This document shows, piece by piece, positions 18,085 to 28,839 of a DNA stretch of 64,000 bases; the stretch's first letter is position 1; each line of letters begins with the position of its first letter. The position numbers and the translations under genes are program-made. The stretch lies in the NCBI GenBank assembly GCA_016124525.1, contig WGNO01000007.1, forward strand, positions 94,164-158,163, in the 5' to 3' direction. The notes under the pieces are model-generated. The model saw only the letters and a program-made list of their open reading frames with translations. It made no database searches and was not told the DNA's origin. This DNA is from Nostoc sp. RI_552 (lineage in GTDB: Bacteria > Cyanobacteriota > Cyanobacteriia > Cyanobacteriales > Nostocaceae).

Positions 18085-19116
18085 ATGATTAAATCAACTT
18101 CCTCCTTAGACAGAGGATTTGTACAGTCCCTAACTTGGCCGATTGGCGGTTTAGTTTTAGGATTACTAATTCTCTTAACATGTCTGATTTTCAGTGTTAC
18201 TCTGGGCGCAGCAGATATCCCCTTAGATAGCGTTTATGCGGCCTTGACTAGCTTTGATGATTCTAAAGACCATTTAATTATTCGTACCGTCAGATTACCG
18301 CGATCGCTGTTAGCTATCATTGTAGGTGCTGCAATTTCCGTATCTGGTGCTTTGATGCAAGGTATAACCCGCAACCCATTAGCCGAACCTGGGATTTTGG
18401 GAATTAATGCGGGTGCCTCTTTAGCTGTTGTCATCGCCATTTTTATTTTTGGAACACCTGCATTAAATATTTATATTTGGTATGCTTTCGCAGGTGCGGG
18501 AATTACTGCTGTCAGTGTTTATTTTTTAGCTTCCCTTGGTCGCGGCGGGATAACGCCTCTAAATCTCACTATTGCCGGTGCAGCTATTAGCGCCTTACTT
18601 ACTTCACTAATCACCACAATTTTAATAGTCAGTCAACGGACACTAGAAGAAATTCGCTTTTGGTTAGCGGGTTCCTTAGCTGCTGCCGATGCAAGTATTA
18701 TTACTCAAGTATTGCCTTACATTTGCATTGGCTTGATTTTAGCATTTCTCTTATCAAGACAAATCACAATTTTAAGCCTGGGAGAAGATATTGCCCAAGG
18801 ATTAGGTCAACAAACTTTATGGATAAAAATTGCTGCGGCTCTAAGCGTTTTTCTCTTACAAGGTAGTGCAATTGCAGTTACTGGAGGAATTGGATTTATT
18901 GGTTTAATCGTTCCCCATCTAGTGCGCTTTTTAGTTGGAATAGATTATCGATGGATCTTACCTTATAGTGCCATTTTTGGCTCAATCTTACTTTTAATTT
19001 CAGATATATTTGCCAGGTTAGTAATTCGACCCCAAGAAATTCCCGTAGGAATTATGACTGCTTTAGTGGGTGCGCCATTCTTCATTTATTTAGCCAAAAG
19101 TAATCTCAAAAAATAA
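18085..19116 (+). CDS. FecCD-family iron-siderophore ABC permease, first subunit
   Basis: The 343-residue protein has about ten membrane helices. Family signatures are RLPRSLLAIIVGAAISVSGA, LMQGITRNPLAEPGILGINA and, near the end, GGIGFIGLIVPHLVRFLVG (BtuC/FecCD coupling region). Such permeases import ferric siderophores, haem or cobalamin with a periplasmic binding protein. The binding protein and TonB receptor are not next to this operon. The stop is 13 bp before the second permease, so the three genes form one transcript. Confidence 0.9.
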   Translation: MIKSTSSLDRGFVQSLTWPIGGLVLGLLILLTCLIFSVTLGAADIPLDSVYAALTSFDDSKDHLIIRTVRLPRSLLAIIVGAAISVSGALMQGITRNPLAEPGILGINAGASLAVVIAIFIFGTPALNIYIWYAFAGAGITAVSVYFLASLGRGGITPLNLTIAGAAISALLTSLITTILIVSQRTLEEIRFWLAGSLAAADASIITQVLPYICIGLILAFLLSRQITILSLGEDIAQGLGQQTLWIKIAAALSVFLLQGSAIAVTGGIGFIGLIVPHLVRFLVGIDYRWILPYSAIFGSILLLISDIFARLVIRPQEIPVGIMTALVGAPFFIYLAKSNLKK

Positions 19117-19129
19117 TCAATCTCCAAAA

Positions 19130-20176
19130 ATGAAGAATCATAGCTTAATTGTCCGCTCAAAAACATTTCCCATTTCTTTCCGCCTCCACAAACGCGTCCC
19201 CATTGTTTTACTTATTTTAATAATTATCACTTTAGTAACAATGGTGGTTAGCACTGCTGTCGGTGAATATCCTACACCTCCTTTAACTGTAATTAAAACA
19301 GTTTTACGTATAGATACAGGAAATCCTGACCATGCTTTTGTAATTAATACCCTACGACTACCAAGAACTTTAACAGCTGCACTGGTGGGCATAGCTTTGG
19401 CAATTTCCGGTACAATTATGCAAGGGATCACAAAAAATCCTTTAGCAGACCCGGGTATTATTGGCATTAATGCTGGTGCTGGTTTAGCAGCTGTAGCTTT
19501 GATTGTCCTGTTTCCCAATTTACCGGCGGGAAGTTTGCCCTTAGCTGCTTTTGTTGGTGCTTTAGCTACTTCTGTAGCTATTTATTTAATAGCATGGGAT
19601 AGGGGTACTCATCCTATTCGTTTGATTTTAATTGGTGTGGGAATTTCTGCTCTTACTGGTGCTTGTACCAGCCTATTGGTGACATTTGGTGAAATTTACA
19701 GCGTTAGTCAAGCTTTAGTTTGGTTAGCTGGTAGCGTTTATGGGCGCAGTTGGGAACAGATGAGAGCTTTACTACCTTGGTTGATAGTATTTATTCCCTT
19801 AGCTTTAGCCAGCGCACCACAATTAAATGCTTTGGCTTTAGGAGATGAAATAGCTATAGGTTTAGGTAGTCGAGTAGAATGGCAACGCAGTTTTTTAATA
19901 TTAATTAGTGCTGCACTTTCTGGTGCAGCCGTGGCTACTGCTGGAACTATTGGTTTTGTAGGATTAATTTCTCCCCATATTGCCCGTCAGTTAGTGGGTG
20001 CAAATCATGAAGGGTTAATTGCGGTATCTGCTGTCTGGGGTGGAATGATTTTAGTTATTGCTGATTTATTGGGTAGAATTATCTTTGCTCCTGTAGAAAT
20101 TCCTTGTGGCATTGTTACTGCTGTAATTGGTGCTCCTTATTTCATATATTTATTAGTCAAAAACCAGAAAAAATGA
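19130..20176 (+). CDS. FecCD-family iron-siderophore ABC permease, second subunit
   Basis: This 348-residue paralogue of the preceding gene has the same signatures: [39 protein letters not shown] and [19 protein letters not shown]. The two form a heterodimeric channel. An N-terminal basic stretch (residues 1-22) precedes the first helix. Its TGA stop overlaps the ATG of the ATPase gene in ATGA (20173-20176), indicating translational coupling. A siderophore substrate is inferred from the FecCD family; cobalamin and haem remain possible. Confidence 0.9.
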   Translation: MKNHSLIVRSKTFPISFRLHKRVPIVLLILIIITLVTMVVSTAVGEYPTPPLTVIKTVLRIDTGNPDHAFVINTLRLPRTLTAALVGIALAISGTIMQGITKNPLADPGIIGINAGAGLAAVALIVLFPNLPAGSLPLAAFVGALATSVAIYLIAWDRGTHPIRLILIGVGISALTGACTSLLVTFGEIYSVSQALVWLAGSVYGRSWEQMRALLPWLIVFIPLALASAPQLNALALGDEIAIGLGSRVEWQRSFLILISAALSGAAVATAGTIGFVGLISPHIARQLVGANHEGLIAVSAVWGGMILVIADLLGRIIFAPVEIPCGIVTAVIGAPYFIYLLVKNQKK

Positions 20177-20979
20177 AATCACCAAGTTCTATGTATCATC
20201 AACTATCAACCAATAACTTAAGTTTAGGTTACGATGGGGTAACTATAGTAAAAAATTTCGATTTAACTATCCCCCAAGGAAAAATTACTATCTTAGTTGG
20301 TGGTAATGGTTGCGGTAAATCTACACTATTGCGGGGGTTGGCAAGATTACTGAAACCAAAAAAAGGTACAGTTTATTTAGATGCAGCAGATTTGTTTAAA
20401 TTATCAACTAAAAATGTTGCTAAAAAATTAGGCATTCTCACTCAAGGTCCAGTTGCACCAGAAGGTTTAACGGTTAGAGATTTAGTAGCTTGTGGACGAT
20501 TTCCCTATCAAAATTGGATGCAGCAGTGGACTAAAGAAGATGAACGCTTTGTGGAGATAGCACTAGAAACCACAAGAATGAAAGAACTAGCTGAACGTGA
20601 GTTAGATACTCTTTCTGGTGGGCAGCGTCAACGTGCTTGGATTGCAATGGTATTAGCTCAGGATACAAATATTTTACTCCTAGATGAACCAACAACTTTT
20701 TTAGATTTGGCACATCAAATAGAAGTGTTAGATTTACTCTGGGAGTTAAACCGCAATCGTAACATTACTTTAGTTATGGTGCTCCATGATTTAAATCAAG
20801 CCTGTCGTTATGCAGATTATTTGGTAGCCGTGAAACATGGTAGTATTTATGCCCATGGCACACCAGAACAAATCATGACTGAAATTACCGTGCAAGAAGT
20901 TTTTGGCTTAGATTGCCAAATTATCACAGACCCGGTTGTTGGTACACCAATGTGTATCCCTATTAGTCGGATACGATGA
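20173..20979 (+). CDS. Iron-siderophore ABC importer ATP-binding protein (FecE/FepC type)
   Basis: The protein has 268 residues from the coupled ATG at 20173; [16 protein letters not shown] at 20191 is an alternative start. Walker [11 protein letters not shown]-loop [15 protein letters not shown], signature [10 protein letters not shown], Walker [14 protein letters not shown] and H-loop VLHDLNQA are all present. The GRFPYQNW segment after the Q-loop is characteristic of ferric-siderophore importer ATPases. It completes a two-permease plus ATPase importer and is followed 28 bp later by a MoaD-like gene that may belong to the same transcript. Confidence 0.92.
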   Translation: MKSPSSMYHQLSTNNLSLGYDGVTIVKNFDLTIPQGKITILVGGNGCGKSTLLRGLARLLKPKKGTVYLDAADLFKLSTKNVAKKLGILTQGPVAPEGLTVRDLVACGRFPYQNWMQQWTKEDERFVEIALETTRMKELAERELDTLSGGQRQRAWIAMVLAQDTNILLLDEPTTFLDLAHQIEVLDLLWELNRNRNITLVMVLHDLNQACRYADYLVAVKHGSIYAHGTPEQIMTEITVQEVFGLDCQIITDPVVGTPMCIPISRIR

Positions 20980-21007
20980 TTTTAACTTTTTTCTAAAATG
21001 ATTCTAT

Positions 21008-21268
21008 ATGTCTCAGTCTACAATTACTGTTAAAGTCAAGTTATTTGCAGCTTATCAAGAAGCCTATGGTTTGCCAGAATTAATACTAGATTTTCCTGAT
21101 GGTACAACAGTTAGCGCAGTATGCGATCGCCTAATTTCTGAACACCCAGAACTGACTCAATGGCGCGACTTGACGCGTTTTGGTATTAATTTTACATTGG
21201 TGGATCCCGATACCCTACTACAAAATAACGATGAGGTTGTACTAATTCCCCCTGTGAGTGGCGGCTAA
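21008..21268 (+). CDS. moaD: MoaD/ThiS-family ubiquitin-like sulfur carrier
   Basis: The 86-residue protein has a beta-grasp pattern: VKVKLFAAYQEAYG at the start and DEVVLIPPVSGG at the end. The C-terminal Gly-Gly is the site adenylated and thiocarboxylated by MoeB/ThiF-like enzymes. LFAxxxE near residue 10 and the short length favour molybdopterin-synthase small subunit MoaD. No moaE or other cofactor gene is adjacent; it follows the iron-type ABC operon by 28 bp. A carrier for another sulfur pathway is possible, so the gene symbol is tentative. Confidence 0.72.
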   Translation: MSQSTITVKVKLFAAYQEAYGLPELILDFPDGTTVSAVCDRLISEHPELTQWRDLTRFGINFTLVDPDTLLQNNDEVVLIPPVSGG

Positions 21269-21319
21269 AAGGATGGGGAAAAAATCCTATCAGTACAGCA
21301 GCCCAAAGGTGTAGTGGCT

Positions 21320-21967
21320 TTAGGTAGTTAAGCTATTATGTTCAATTTGTGGTGTAGCCTTAGCCATCATCATTCCCCAGACAAAATTAAAATGAAATTT
21401 AGTTGCAGAATCTATATCAAACTGTGCACATCTAAGTAAATTATGAAACTCTTTTTGGGTATAACACCCTTTGTAAGCAGGGTCAACAAACTTCAAGATA
21501 AAATCACATACCTGACACCATAAATAATCTTTACACCAATCCAAAATAAATACTTTACCTTCTGGCTTTAAAACACGTCTTATTTCCATTAATGCACCAC
21601 GAGGGTCATCAAAATAATGAAATGCACTTGCAGATACAATTACATCAAAACTTTTATTGGTAAATGGCAAATTTGACACACTGGCATTTTGAAACGAAAC
21701 ATGAGGATAAGTACAAAATTTTTGTTGAGCTACGAAAAGCATTTTTTCGGAAATATCTACCCCAGTAATCACTTGCTGTGGATTTTCCGTGAGTAATAAT
21801 TGCTCAAATTCTCCTGTTCCGCAGCCAATATCAAGCACTGTTGCTGTTGGTGCAATCTCGGCCCAATTTTTCAAAGCACATAGGGTTTTGGTAATATATG
21901 TATGCCAACGCTGGTCATAGAAATTTGCCATGTGGTCATATTGTTGGCGAATTACTGTTTCATTCAT
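21320..21967 (-). CDS. Class I SAM-dependent methyltransferase
   Basis: The 215-residue protein has the SAM-binding motif I VLDIGCGTGEFEQL (~residue 44), motif II VTGVDISEKML, motif III around LPFTNKSFDVIVSASAFHYF and motif IV VLKPEGKVFILDW. This is the Methyltransf_11/UbiE-like arrangement. The acceptor is unknown. It lies downstream of the ptx operon in the same direction but is separated from ptxD by 146 AT-rich bases, so it may be independent. Confidence 0.85.
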   Translation of the reverse strand: MNETVIRQQYDHMANFYDQRWHTYITKTLCALKNWAEIAPTATVLDIGCGTGEFEQLLLTENPQQVITGVDISEKMLFVAQQKFCTYPHVSFQNASVSNLPFTNKSFDVIVSASAFHYFDDPRGALMEIRRVLKPEGKVFILDWCKDYLWCQVCDFILKFVDPAYKGCYTQKEFHNLLRCAQFDIDSATKFHFNFVWGMMMAKATPQIEHNSLTT

Positions 21968-22113
21968 AGCTATTCTTTTAGTTATTTTTATTTTATTATG
22001 TAAATTAAATGTTGAGATTCAAACTAAAATAGATAGTTTGTTCCTATATTTTAATTCTTCTGTCTTAATAAAATCTATTCCTCAGAAATTTTGAATTTTC
22101 AATTAATGTGTTT

Positions 22114-23109
22114 TTAAGTCCAAAGACAATTAACCGCTCCCTGTGGCTTTTCACCTTGCAGAGCTTGGAGAATATTTTGAGCAGCTTCTAGGGCAATGTT
22201 GCGCCGCAAATCATCAACAGCAGATCCAATATGGGGAGTGAAAAAGGTTTGATTGGTGTTTTCTAATAACAACTGGGGGATTTTGTAGGGGCGGTCACTA
22301 CGATACCAATCTTCCATTTCAAAAACATCAGCAGCGTAGCCTGCTAAGTGTCCAGATTCTAAGGCTTGACACACCGCTTGCTCATCAACTACCGAACCAC
22401 GACAGGGGTTGATTAAAAAGCTCCCTCGTTTCATCGTGCCTAAGGTATTAGCATTGATTAAATGAAAAGTTTCTGGTTGCAGAGGCACCGCCAACACAAT
22501 AAAATCACTGGACTGAATTAAAATATCGAAAGGTACCCGTGTTAATTGCCCAGCTGCCTCTTGTTGTGGAGTTAAAGCCACGGGATCGCTGTAAAGTAAC
22601 TGCATTTCAAAGCCTACCAGACGTTGAGCGATGGCCTTGCCTAATGCACCCATACCGACAATTCCCAAGGTGCGATTTGCTAGCCCTAAGCTGTAAAATT
22701 GAGGCCGCCAACCTGCAAATTTACCTGTGCGAATAAAACGATCGCTTACTAACATTTGTCGTGCTAACCCAATTAATAACCCAATGGTAATTTCGGCAGT
22801 GGGTGCAGACAACAAAGAAGGCACGATTGTAAACCACACACCGTAACGGGTACAAGCATCAACATCAAAATTATCGTAGCCTTTGAGAGCAGATGCAACT
22901 ACTTTTAGCTGGGGGCACTGCTGCAAGAAACTTTCATCAATGGTGTCTGGCATAAACACCATCAACGCCTGAGCATTTTTAGCTCGTTGCAGAATTTCCT
23001 CACGAGATAAAGACTCTTGGTTGGCGTTAGCAATGACCTCACAATGAGGTTCAAGGAATTCAATCACTTCTGGATGTACCCAGTTAGTAATTACAACCGT
23101 TGGCTTCAT
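22114..23109 (-). CDS. ptxD: NAD-dependent phosphite dehydrogenase
   Basis: The 331-residue D-2-hydroxyacid-dehydrogenase-family enzyme oxidises phosphite to phosphate with NAD+. Residue numbering coincides with Pseudomonas stutzeri PtxD: Met53, Lys76 ([13 protein letters not shown]), Arg237 ([10 protein letters not shown]) and Glu266 ([10 protein letters not shown]). The catalytic His is at 293, one later than the reference 292 (TPHIGSAV). The Rossmann motif [11 protein letters not shown] is at ~149-159, and an acidic residue (Asp175) where PtxD has Glu175 predicts NAD preference. It is last in ptxA-B-C-D, 9 bp after ptxC. The context of a phosphonate-type importer removes most doubt about other hydroxyacid substrates. 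Confidence 0.93.
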   Translation of the reverse strand: MKPTVVITNWVHPEVIEFLEPHCEVIANANQESLSREEILQRAKNAQALMVFMPDTIDESFLQQCPQLKVVASALKGYDNFDVDACTRYGVWFTIVPSLLSAPTAEITIGLLIGLARQMLVSDRFIRTGKFAGWRPQFYSLGLANRTLGIVGMGALGKAIAQRLVGFEMQLLYSDPVALTPQQEAAGQLTRVPFDILIQSSDFIVLAVPLQPETFHLINANTLGTMKRGSFLINPCRGSVVDEQAVCQALESGHLAGYAADVFEMEDWYRSDRPYKIPQLLLENTNQTFFTPHIGSAVDDLRRNIALEAAQNILQALQGEKPQGAVNCLWT

Positions 23110-23118
23110 GGTGTTTAC

Positions 23119-23922
23119 TCAAGCTAAACGTCTGCGTAAATAGCCACTGAAACTATCTACTAATATTACCATCATCAAAATTACCAGTAGTATTGCTAAC
23201 ACTTCTTTATACCTGATAACACGTAAAGAACCAATTAATTCAAAGCCAATACCCCCTGCCCCCACTGCACCCATGACCGTAGAAGCACGAAAGTTATATT
23301 CCCAACGATACAAAGTTACATCTATCATTTGCGGAAAAACTTGCGGTAAGATGCTGTGATAAATTACCTGAATTTTATTCGCCCCGGCAGCCTGTGCTGC
23401 TTCCATTGGTGCAGGATGCACGTGTTCGATGTACTCAGCAAAAAACTTACCTACCATACCAATAGAATGAAACCCCACTGCCAAGGCTCCCGGTAATGCA
23501 CCAAACCCAACCGCAGCCACTAAAATAATGCCCATAATCAGTTCTGGTACAGCCCGTAAACCATTGAGAATCAGACGCGCCAGGTGAAACACAACTGGAT
23601 GAGGTGTAGTATTACTAGCTGCTAGTAATGACAATGGCAGAGAAAAAGAAACAGCGATAGCAGTTCCTGCAACACTCATAGCCAAGGTGTCAAACAGTGG
23701 CTTAATCCAATTAATAGCCGAGCTAAAATCAGGCGGGAGCATTTGGCTAATTAAATTTATACCACTAGGTACACCCTTAACCAATCTTTCCCAATCAAAC
23801 AGACCAACTAATAAAAAAGACACCATCACAACTACTACAACAATAGCTAATTGCGACACATCCCTGTATCTCCGACGTCTTTGTTGTTTTAACAGGGGTT
23901 CAAATTTTTGGTAAGCAGACAT
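23119..23922 (-). CDS. ptxC: Phosphite (phosphonate-type) ABC transporter permease
   Basis: This 267-residue PhnE-family inner-membrane protein has five or six helices and an EAA loop, EAAQAAGANKIQVIYHSI, that contacts the ATPase. The C-terminal RWEYNFRASTVMGAVGAGGIG segment is typical of PhnE/PtxC. It forms the channel for phosphite import with PtxA and PtxB. ptxD follows 9 bp later. The ATG at 23922 has an in-frame stop just upstream, so the start is fixed, though the best Shine-Dalgarno (23981-23990) is about 60 bp away. Confidence 0.9.
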   Translation of the reverse strand: MSAYQKFEPLLKQQRRRRYRDVSQLAIVVVVVMVSFLLVGLFDWERLVKGVPSGINLISQMLPPDFSSAINWIKPLFDTLAMSVAGTAIAVSFSLPLSLLAASNTTPHPVVFHLARLILNGLRAVPELIMGIILVAAVGFGALPGALAVGFHSIGMVGKFFAEYIEHVHPAPMEAAQAAGANKIQVIYHSILPQVFPQMIDVTLYRWEYNFRASTVMGAVGAGGIGFELIGSLRVIRYKEVLAILLVILMMVILVDSFSGYLRRRLA

Positions 23923-24041
23923 AAAAGTTAATTAAATAGGCAAATGCAAAAAACAAAAAAAGGCACAGGTTGTAGTAAAATCACCTCCTTAAAACAAGAA
24001 TTTTTTTCTATTTTAATGGTAGAACTTTCTCGATTACCCGA

Positions 24042-25875
<1,834 letters not shown>

Positions 25876-25920
25876 CCTAGGAAAACTCTCCTACTTCATG
25901 GAATTTACCGACACTACATT

Positions 25921-25941
25921 CATTCCACCAACAGTGGAATG
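25921..25941 (-). other. Hairpin in the ptx operon leader
   Basis: CATTCCAC-CAACA-GTGGAATG forms a perfect 8-bp stem with a 5-nt loop between the Pho-box-like repeats and the ptxA start. It has no T-run, so it is not an intrinsic terminator. It may stabilise the 5' leader or bind a regulator. Confidence 0.6.
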
Positions 25942-25960
25942 ACAATAAGTTCTCACCTTT

Positions 25961-26001
25961 ATTTAAAGAAGAGGTTAACAATTGAGTTTTTCTAGGTTAA
26001 A
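25961..26001 (-). promoter_or_regulatory. Pho-box-like direct repeats upstream of ptxA
   Basis: On the minus strand four 8-bp units lie at exact 11-bp steps: TTTAACCT (26001-25994), AAAACTCA (25990-25983), GTTAACCT (25979-25972), CTTTAAAT (25968-25961). The cyanobacterial PhoB/SphR site is a direct repeat of YTTAAYYW with 3-bp spacers. Units 1 and 3 match in 8 and 7 positions, units 2 and 4 poorly. The position is about 90-130 bp upstream of ptxA. The rest of 25876-26198 shows no gene. Confidence 0.7.
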
Positions 26002-26198
26002 AACAAAAATAGAACAAAAAGGTTTCACTGTGTACTGAGTCTTATTCAAGAATCAAAAACGAATTTGTGTAGCACTCAGTATCACTTGTTCATCTATCCC
26101 ACTCACCAACCAAAAAGCCATTGATATTGCCAAGGTCATGTCCCCACCTAACATTTCCATAGGTGGGGACTTACGCCGATATTGTTAAATCTGCATTC

Positions 26199-26576
26199 CT
26201 AAGCTGCTTCAATTAAAGCACTCCAATCAGCAGGTAGGCGGGAGGTAAATTGGTTCATTTTGTCTTTTACTGCTTCCTTGGTAATTCGCAGAGTTTGTTG
26301 GATCAGCTGACTTGCTTGAATATCATCTAATTTGAATTGTTCGCGAATCACGGCAATATATTCCTCCGCAGAAATAGGTAGCTTTCTGATTTGGTGAGAG
26401 TGCAGTCTTTCATAGTTGAGAGGTTCAGGTAGACCCTCACTTAGCTCAAGGGCTTGCCGATCATCTAGTTTGCTAGCTAAAATTCCGAGTACCGCTTTCA
26501 CAGCAGCATCAGCTGTTTCTCTATCTGAGATAAAAGCTAGCTCACAAGCAGCATCCAGAAATCTTTCGTACTCCAT
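26199..26576 (-). CDS. DUF2267 protein, shorter paralogue
   Basis: This 125-residue soluble, helical protein matches the DUF2267 pattern: an opening FLDAACELAFISDRETADAAV, a central VLGILASKLDDRQALELSEGLP, and an acidic end with LPADWSALIEAA. The middle element, in which a regular repeat ends in L-P, is the most recognisable part of the family. The function is unknown; DUF2267 proteins are often stress-linked in cyanobacteria. It sits 130 bp downstream of a second DUF2267 gene and may share its transcript. Confidence 0.72.
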   Translation of the reverse strand: MEYERFLDAACELAFISDRETADAAVKAVLGILASKLDDRQALELSEGLPEPLNYERLHSHQIRKLPISAEEYIAVIREQFKLDDIQASQLIQQTLRITKEAVKDKMNQFTSRLPADWSALIEAA

Positions 26577-26706
26577 CTGTGTTCCTCACTGAATTTATAT
26601 AAGTCCTTTCCAAGTAAATTAGACACTGGGTGAATTTTTTCCCAACCGTGGCAGAAATTTTTTGATAGTCCCCTGATGTATTTAAATTGTTTAATGGATA
26701 AGTCTA

Positions 26707-27150
26707 TTAAGCACGGACTTCTTCAGGCCACAGTTCTCGCAAAGCTGGCGGCATCATATTGATTACATCTTCAATTTCACCCCTAGTAATGCGTTCAGAC
26801 AGTAGTTGGAACACTGCACGCACCACACCCTCCGCATCAATTTCACGGTCGGTGTTGCGGAAGTAATCACGGATATGCTGTAAAAATGCTTCTTGATTGC
26901 GTTCTTTGGTGGGAGTAGCACCGGGTCGCCAGTTTTCGTAATAAAACCCCCCAAGAAGAATCGGTAATTGCGCTCCTAAATGTGCCGCTTCCTCTACTGT
27001 CAAGCGATCGCGCAGGGCGTGTAATGTGGCACGCAAGGCTTGAAAAACTTGATGCTTGCTTTCCCAGCCTAGCTTATTACGCAAATCATTTACCCAAGGA
27101 ATTGTTGTTTGAACTGTTGTATCAAAGATATCCAGTCCTGTCGTTGTCAT
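26707..27150 (-). CDS. DUF2267 protein
   Basis: The 147-residue protein is a clear DUF2267 member: WVNDLRNKLGWESKHQVFQA, LRDRLTVEEAAHLGAQLPIL, GGFYYENWRP and a second repeat VVRAVFQLLSERITRGEIED ending in ALRELWPEE. The two repeats suggest a duplicated helical unit. No catalytic residues are evident and the role is unknown. It is the upstream partner of the shorter DUF2267 gene and is divergent from thrC across ~290 bp. Confidence 0.82.
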   Translation of the reverse strand: MTTTGLDIFDTTVQTTIPWVNDLRNKLGWESKHQVFQALRATLHALRDRLTVEEAAHLGAQLPILLGGFYYENWRPGATPTKERNQEAFLQHIRDYFRNTDREIDAEGVVRAVFQLLSERITRGEIEDVINMMPPALRELWPEEVRA

Positions 27151-27346
27151 AATAATAACTCCTGTTAATTGCCTTGACTGAGCAAGTCTCCACTCTTAAT
27201 GTTTCAAGGCTTTTCATCTCCTTCAATCCATCGTAATTAGTCAGAAGTAGCTTCTCCTCTGACTAACGATGTGTGATGCTCGATGTATTCCTCTATCTAA
27301 AGCATTTTCTGAATGTTAAACCTAGGTGTGACATCAATCACATAAC

Positions 27347-27373
27347 CATACCCGACAAAAAAAGTCGGGTATG
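27347..27373 (+). promoter_or_regulatory. Strong hairpin in the thrC leader
   Basis: CATACCCGAC-(A7)-GTCGGGTATG forms a perfect 10-bp GC-containing stem about 70 bp before the thrC ATG. A weaker one follows at 27378-27395 (ACGAG...CTCGT). There is no T-run and no Thr-rich leader peptide that I can see, so classical attenuation is not supported. A protein-binding site or mRNA-stability element is possible. Confidence 0.6.
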
Positions 27374-27443
27374 TTTGACGAGCATTTTGACTCGTGTTAC
27401 TATCAGGCGAAAGTTGACTGACAAAATAGGGAAGGCTTCATTT

Positions 27444-28748
27444 ATGACTCAGGCAATCACCAAAGATACCCAAGCAACAACTTCGACTTTAAAGGCTTTA
27501 AAGTGTAAAGAATGTGGCACAGAATACGAACTGAAAGCCAGTCATGTTTGCGAGTTTTGTTTTGGTCCACTAGAAGTCAAGTATGACTACAGTGAATTAA
27601 GTCTGAGTGTAACCCGGGAAAAAATTGCAGCTGGGCCAAATTCAATTTGGCGCTATCGTCCCTTTTTGCCAGTGGCAACTGACAACGTAATAGACGTGGG
27701 AACAGGTATGACTCCCTTGTTACGTTCCCATCGATTGGCTCGTCGCTTGGGTTTAAATAAGCTTTATATCAAAAATGATGCTGTAAACATGCCCACCCTC
27801 AGCTTTAAAGATCGGGTGGTGTCAGTGGCCCTCAGCCGGGCGCGGGAATTAGGTTTTAGTACTGTTTCTTGTGCTAGTACAGGTAACTTAGCCAATTCCA
27901 CAGCTGCCATTGCTGCTTATGCCGGTTTAGATTGTTGCGTATTCATCCCCGCAGACTTGGAAGCTGGTAAAGTCCTGGGTAGCTTAATCTACAGTCCTAC
28001 TCTAATGGCAGTGAAAGGCAACTATGATCAGGTAAATCGTCTCTGCTCGGAAGTTGCCAATACACACGGTTGGGGTTTTGTCAATATCAATTTGCGTCCT
28101 TATTATTCTGAAGGTTCCAAGACTTTAGGTTTTGAAGTTGCAGAACAACTGGGTTGGCAACTACCAGATCACGTTGTTGCGCCTTTAGCCTCTGGTTCGC
28201 TATTTACAAAAATTTATAAAGGTTTCCAAGAATTTGTGCAAGTTGGTTTAGTCGCTGGTAAAGATGTGCGTTTCAGTGGCGCTCAACCAGAAGGTTGTTC
28301 ACCCATCGCCCAAGCATTTAAAGAAGGTCGCGACTTTATTAAACCAGTAAAACCGAATACAATTGCTAAGTCACTGGCCATTGGCAATCCTGCCGACGGT
28401 GTTTATGCTCTTGAACTGGCCCAGAAAACTGGCGGTAATATTGAATCAGTCAATGATGCCGAAATTATTGAAGGAATCAAGCTACTAGCAGAAACAGAAG
28501 GCATTTTCACAGAAACAGCTGGTGGTACAACCATTGCTGTGCTGAAAAAATTAGTGGAAGCCGGCAAAATTGATCCAGATGAAACTACTGTGGTCTACAT
28601 CACTGGCAATGGTTTGAAAACTCAAGAAGCAGTACAAGGCTACATCGGCGAACCGTTGACAATTGAAGCTAAACTCGATAGTTTTGAACGTGCATTAGAG
28701 CGCTCTCGTACACTTGACCGCTTGGAATGGCAACAAGTCCTAGTTTAG
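27444..28748 (+). CDS. thrC: Threonine synthase
   Basis: From the ATG at 27444 (MTQAITKDTQ) the protein has 434 residues; an upstream in-frame start at 27273 would run through the leader hairpin. It converts O-phosphohomoserine to threonine using PLP. A Cys4 zinc-ribbon-like N-terminus (CKECGTEYELKASHVCEFC) precedes the PLP-enzyme fold. The PLP lysine lies in PTLSFKDRVVSVALS, the phosphate loop is near SASTGNLANSTAA, and a C-terminal AGGTTIAVLKKLVEAG segment is present. Length and motifs fit the cyanobacterial/plant-like class. It is followed 91 bp later by a MoaD/ThiS-like gene. Confidence 0.94.
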   Translation: MTQAITKDTQATTSTLKALKCKECGTEYELKASHVCEFCFGPLEVKYDYSELSLSVTREKIAAGPNSIWRYRPFLPVATDNVIDVGTGMTPLLRSHRLARRLGLNKLYIKNDAVNMPTLSFKDRVVSVALSRARELGFSTVSCASTGNLANSTAAIAAYAGLDCCVFIPADLEAGKVLGSLIYSPTLMAVKGNYDQVNRLCSEVANTHGWGFVNINLRPYYSEGSKTLGFEVAEQLGWQLPDHVVAPLASGSLFTKIYKGFQEFVQVGLVAGKDVRFSGAQPEGCSPIAQAFKEGRDFIKPVKPNTIAKSLAIGNPADGVYALELAQKTGGNIESVNDAEIIEGIKLLAETEGIFTETAGGTTIAVLKKLVEAGKIDPDETTVVYITGNGLKTQEAVQGYIGEPLTIEAKLDSFERALERSRTLDRLEWQQVLV

Positions 28749-28757
28749 TTAGAAGTT

Positions 28758-28814
28758 ATGAGTTAAGAGTTTTATATCTAACTTTCAACTCCTAACTAAA
28801 CTCTTAACTCTCAT
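28758..28814 (+). repeat. Inverted repeat between thrC and the MoaD-like gene
   Basis: ATGAGTTAAGAGTTT (28758-28772) pairs with AAACTCTTAACTCTCAT (28798-28814), with extra internal copies of CTAACT-like units. Such GAGTTAAGAGT palindromes are common dispersed repeats in filamentous cyanobacteria and could act as a terminator or processing site. Confidence 0.6.
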
Positions 28815-28839
28815 TTTTCACTCCTAAATTGCTACTTTT

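Noticed and set aside
22114..23109. PtxD read as generic D-lactate or phosphoglycerate dehydrogenase
   Set aside because: PtxD-specific residues (Met53, Lys76, EMEDW) and the phosphonate-type importer upstream point to phosphite.
28758..28814. Inverted repeat as a riboswitch for the MoaD-like gene
   Set aside because: The arms are simple repeats of GAGTTAAGAGT type common in these genomes; no aptamer-like core.
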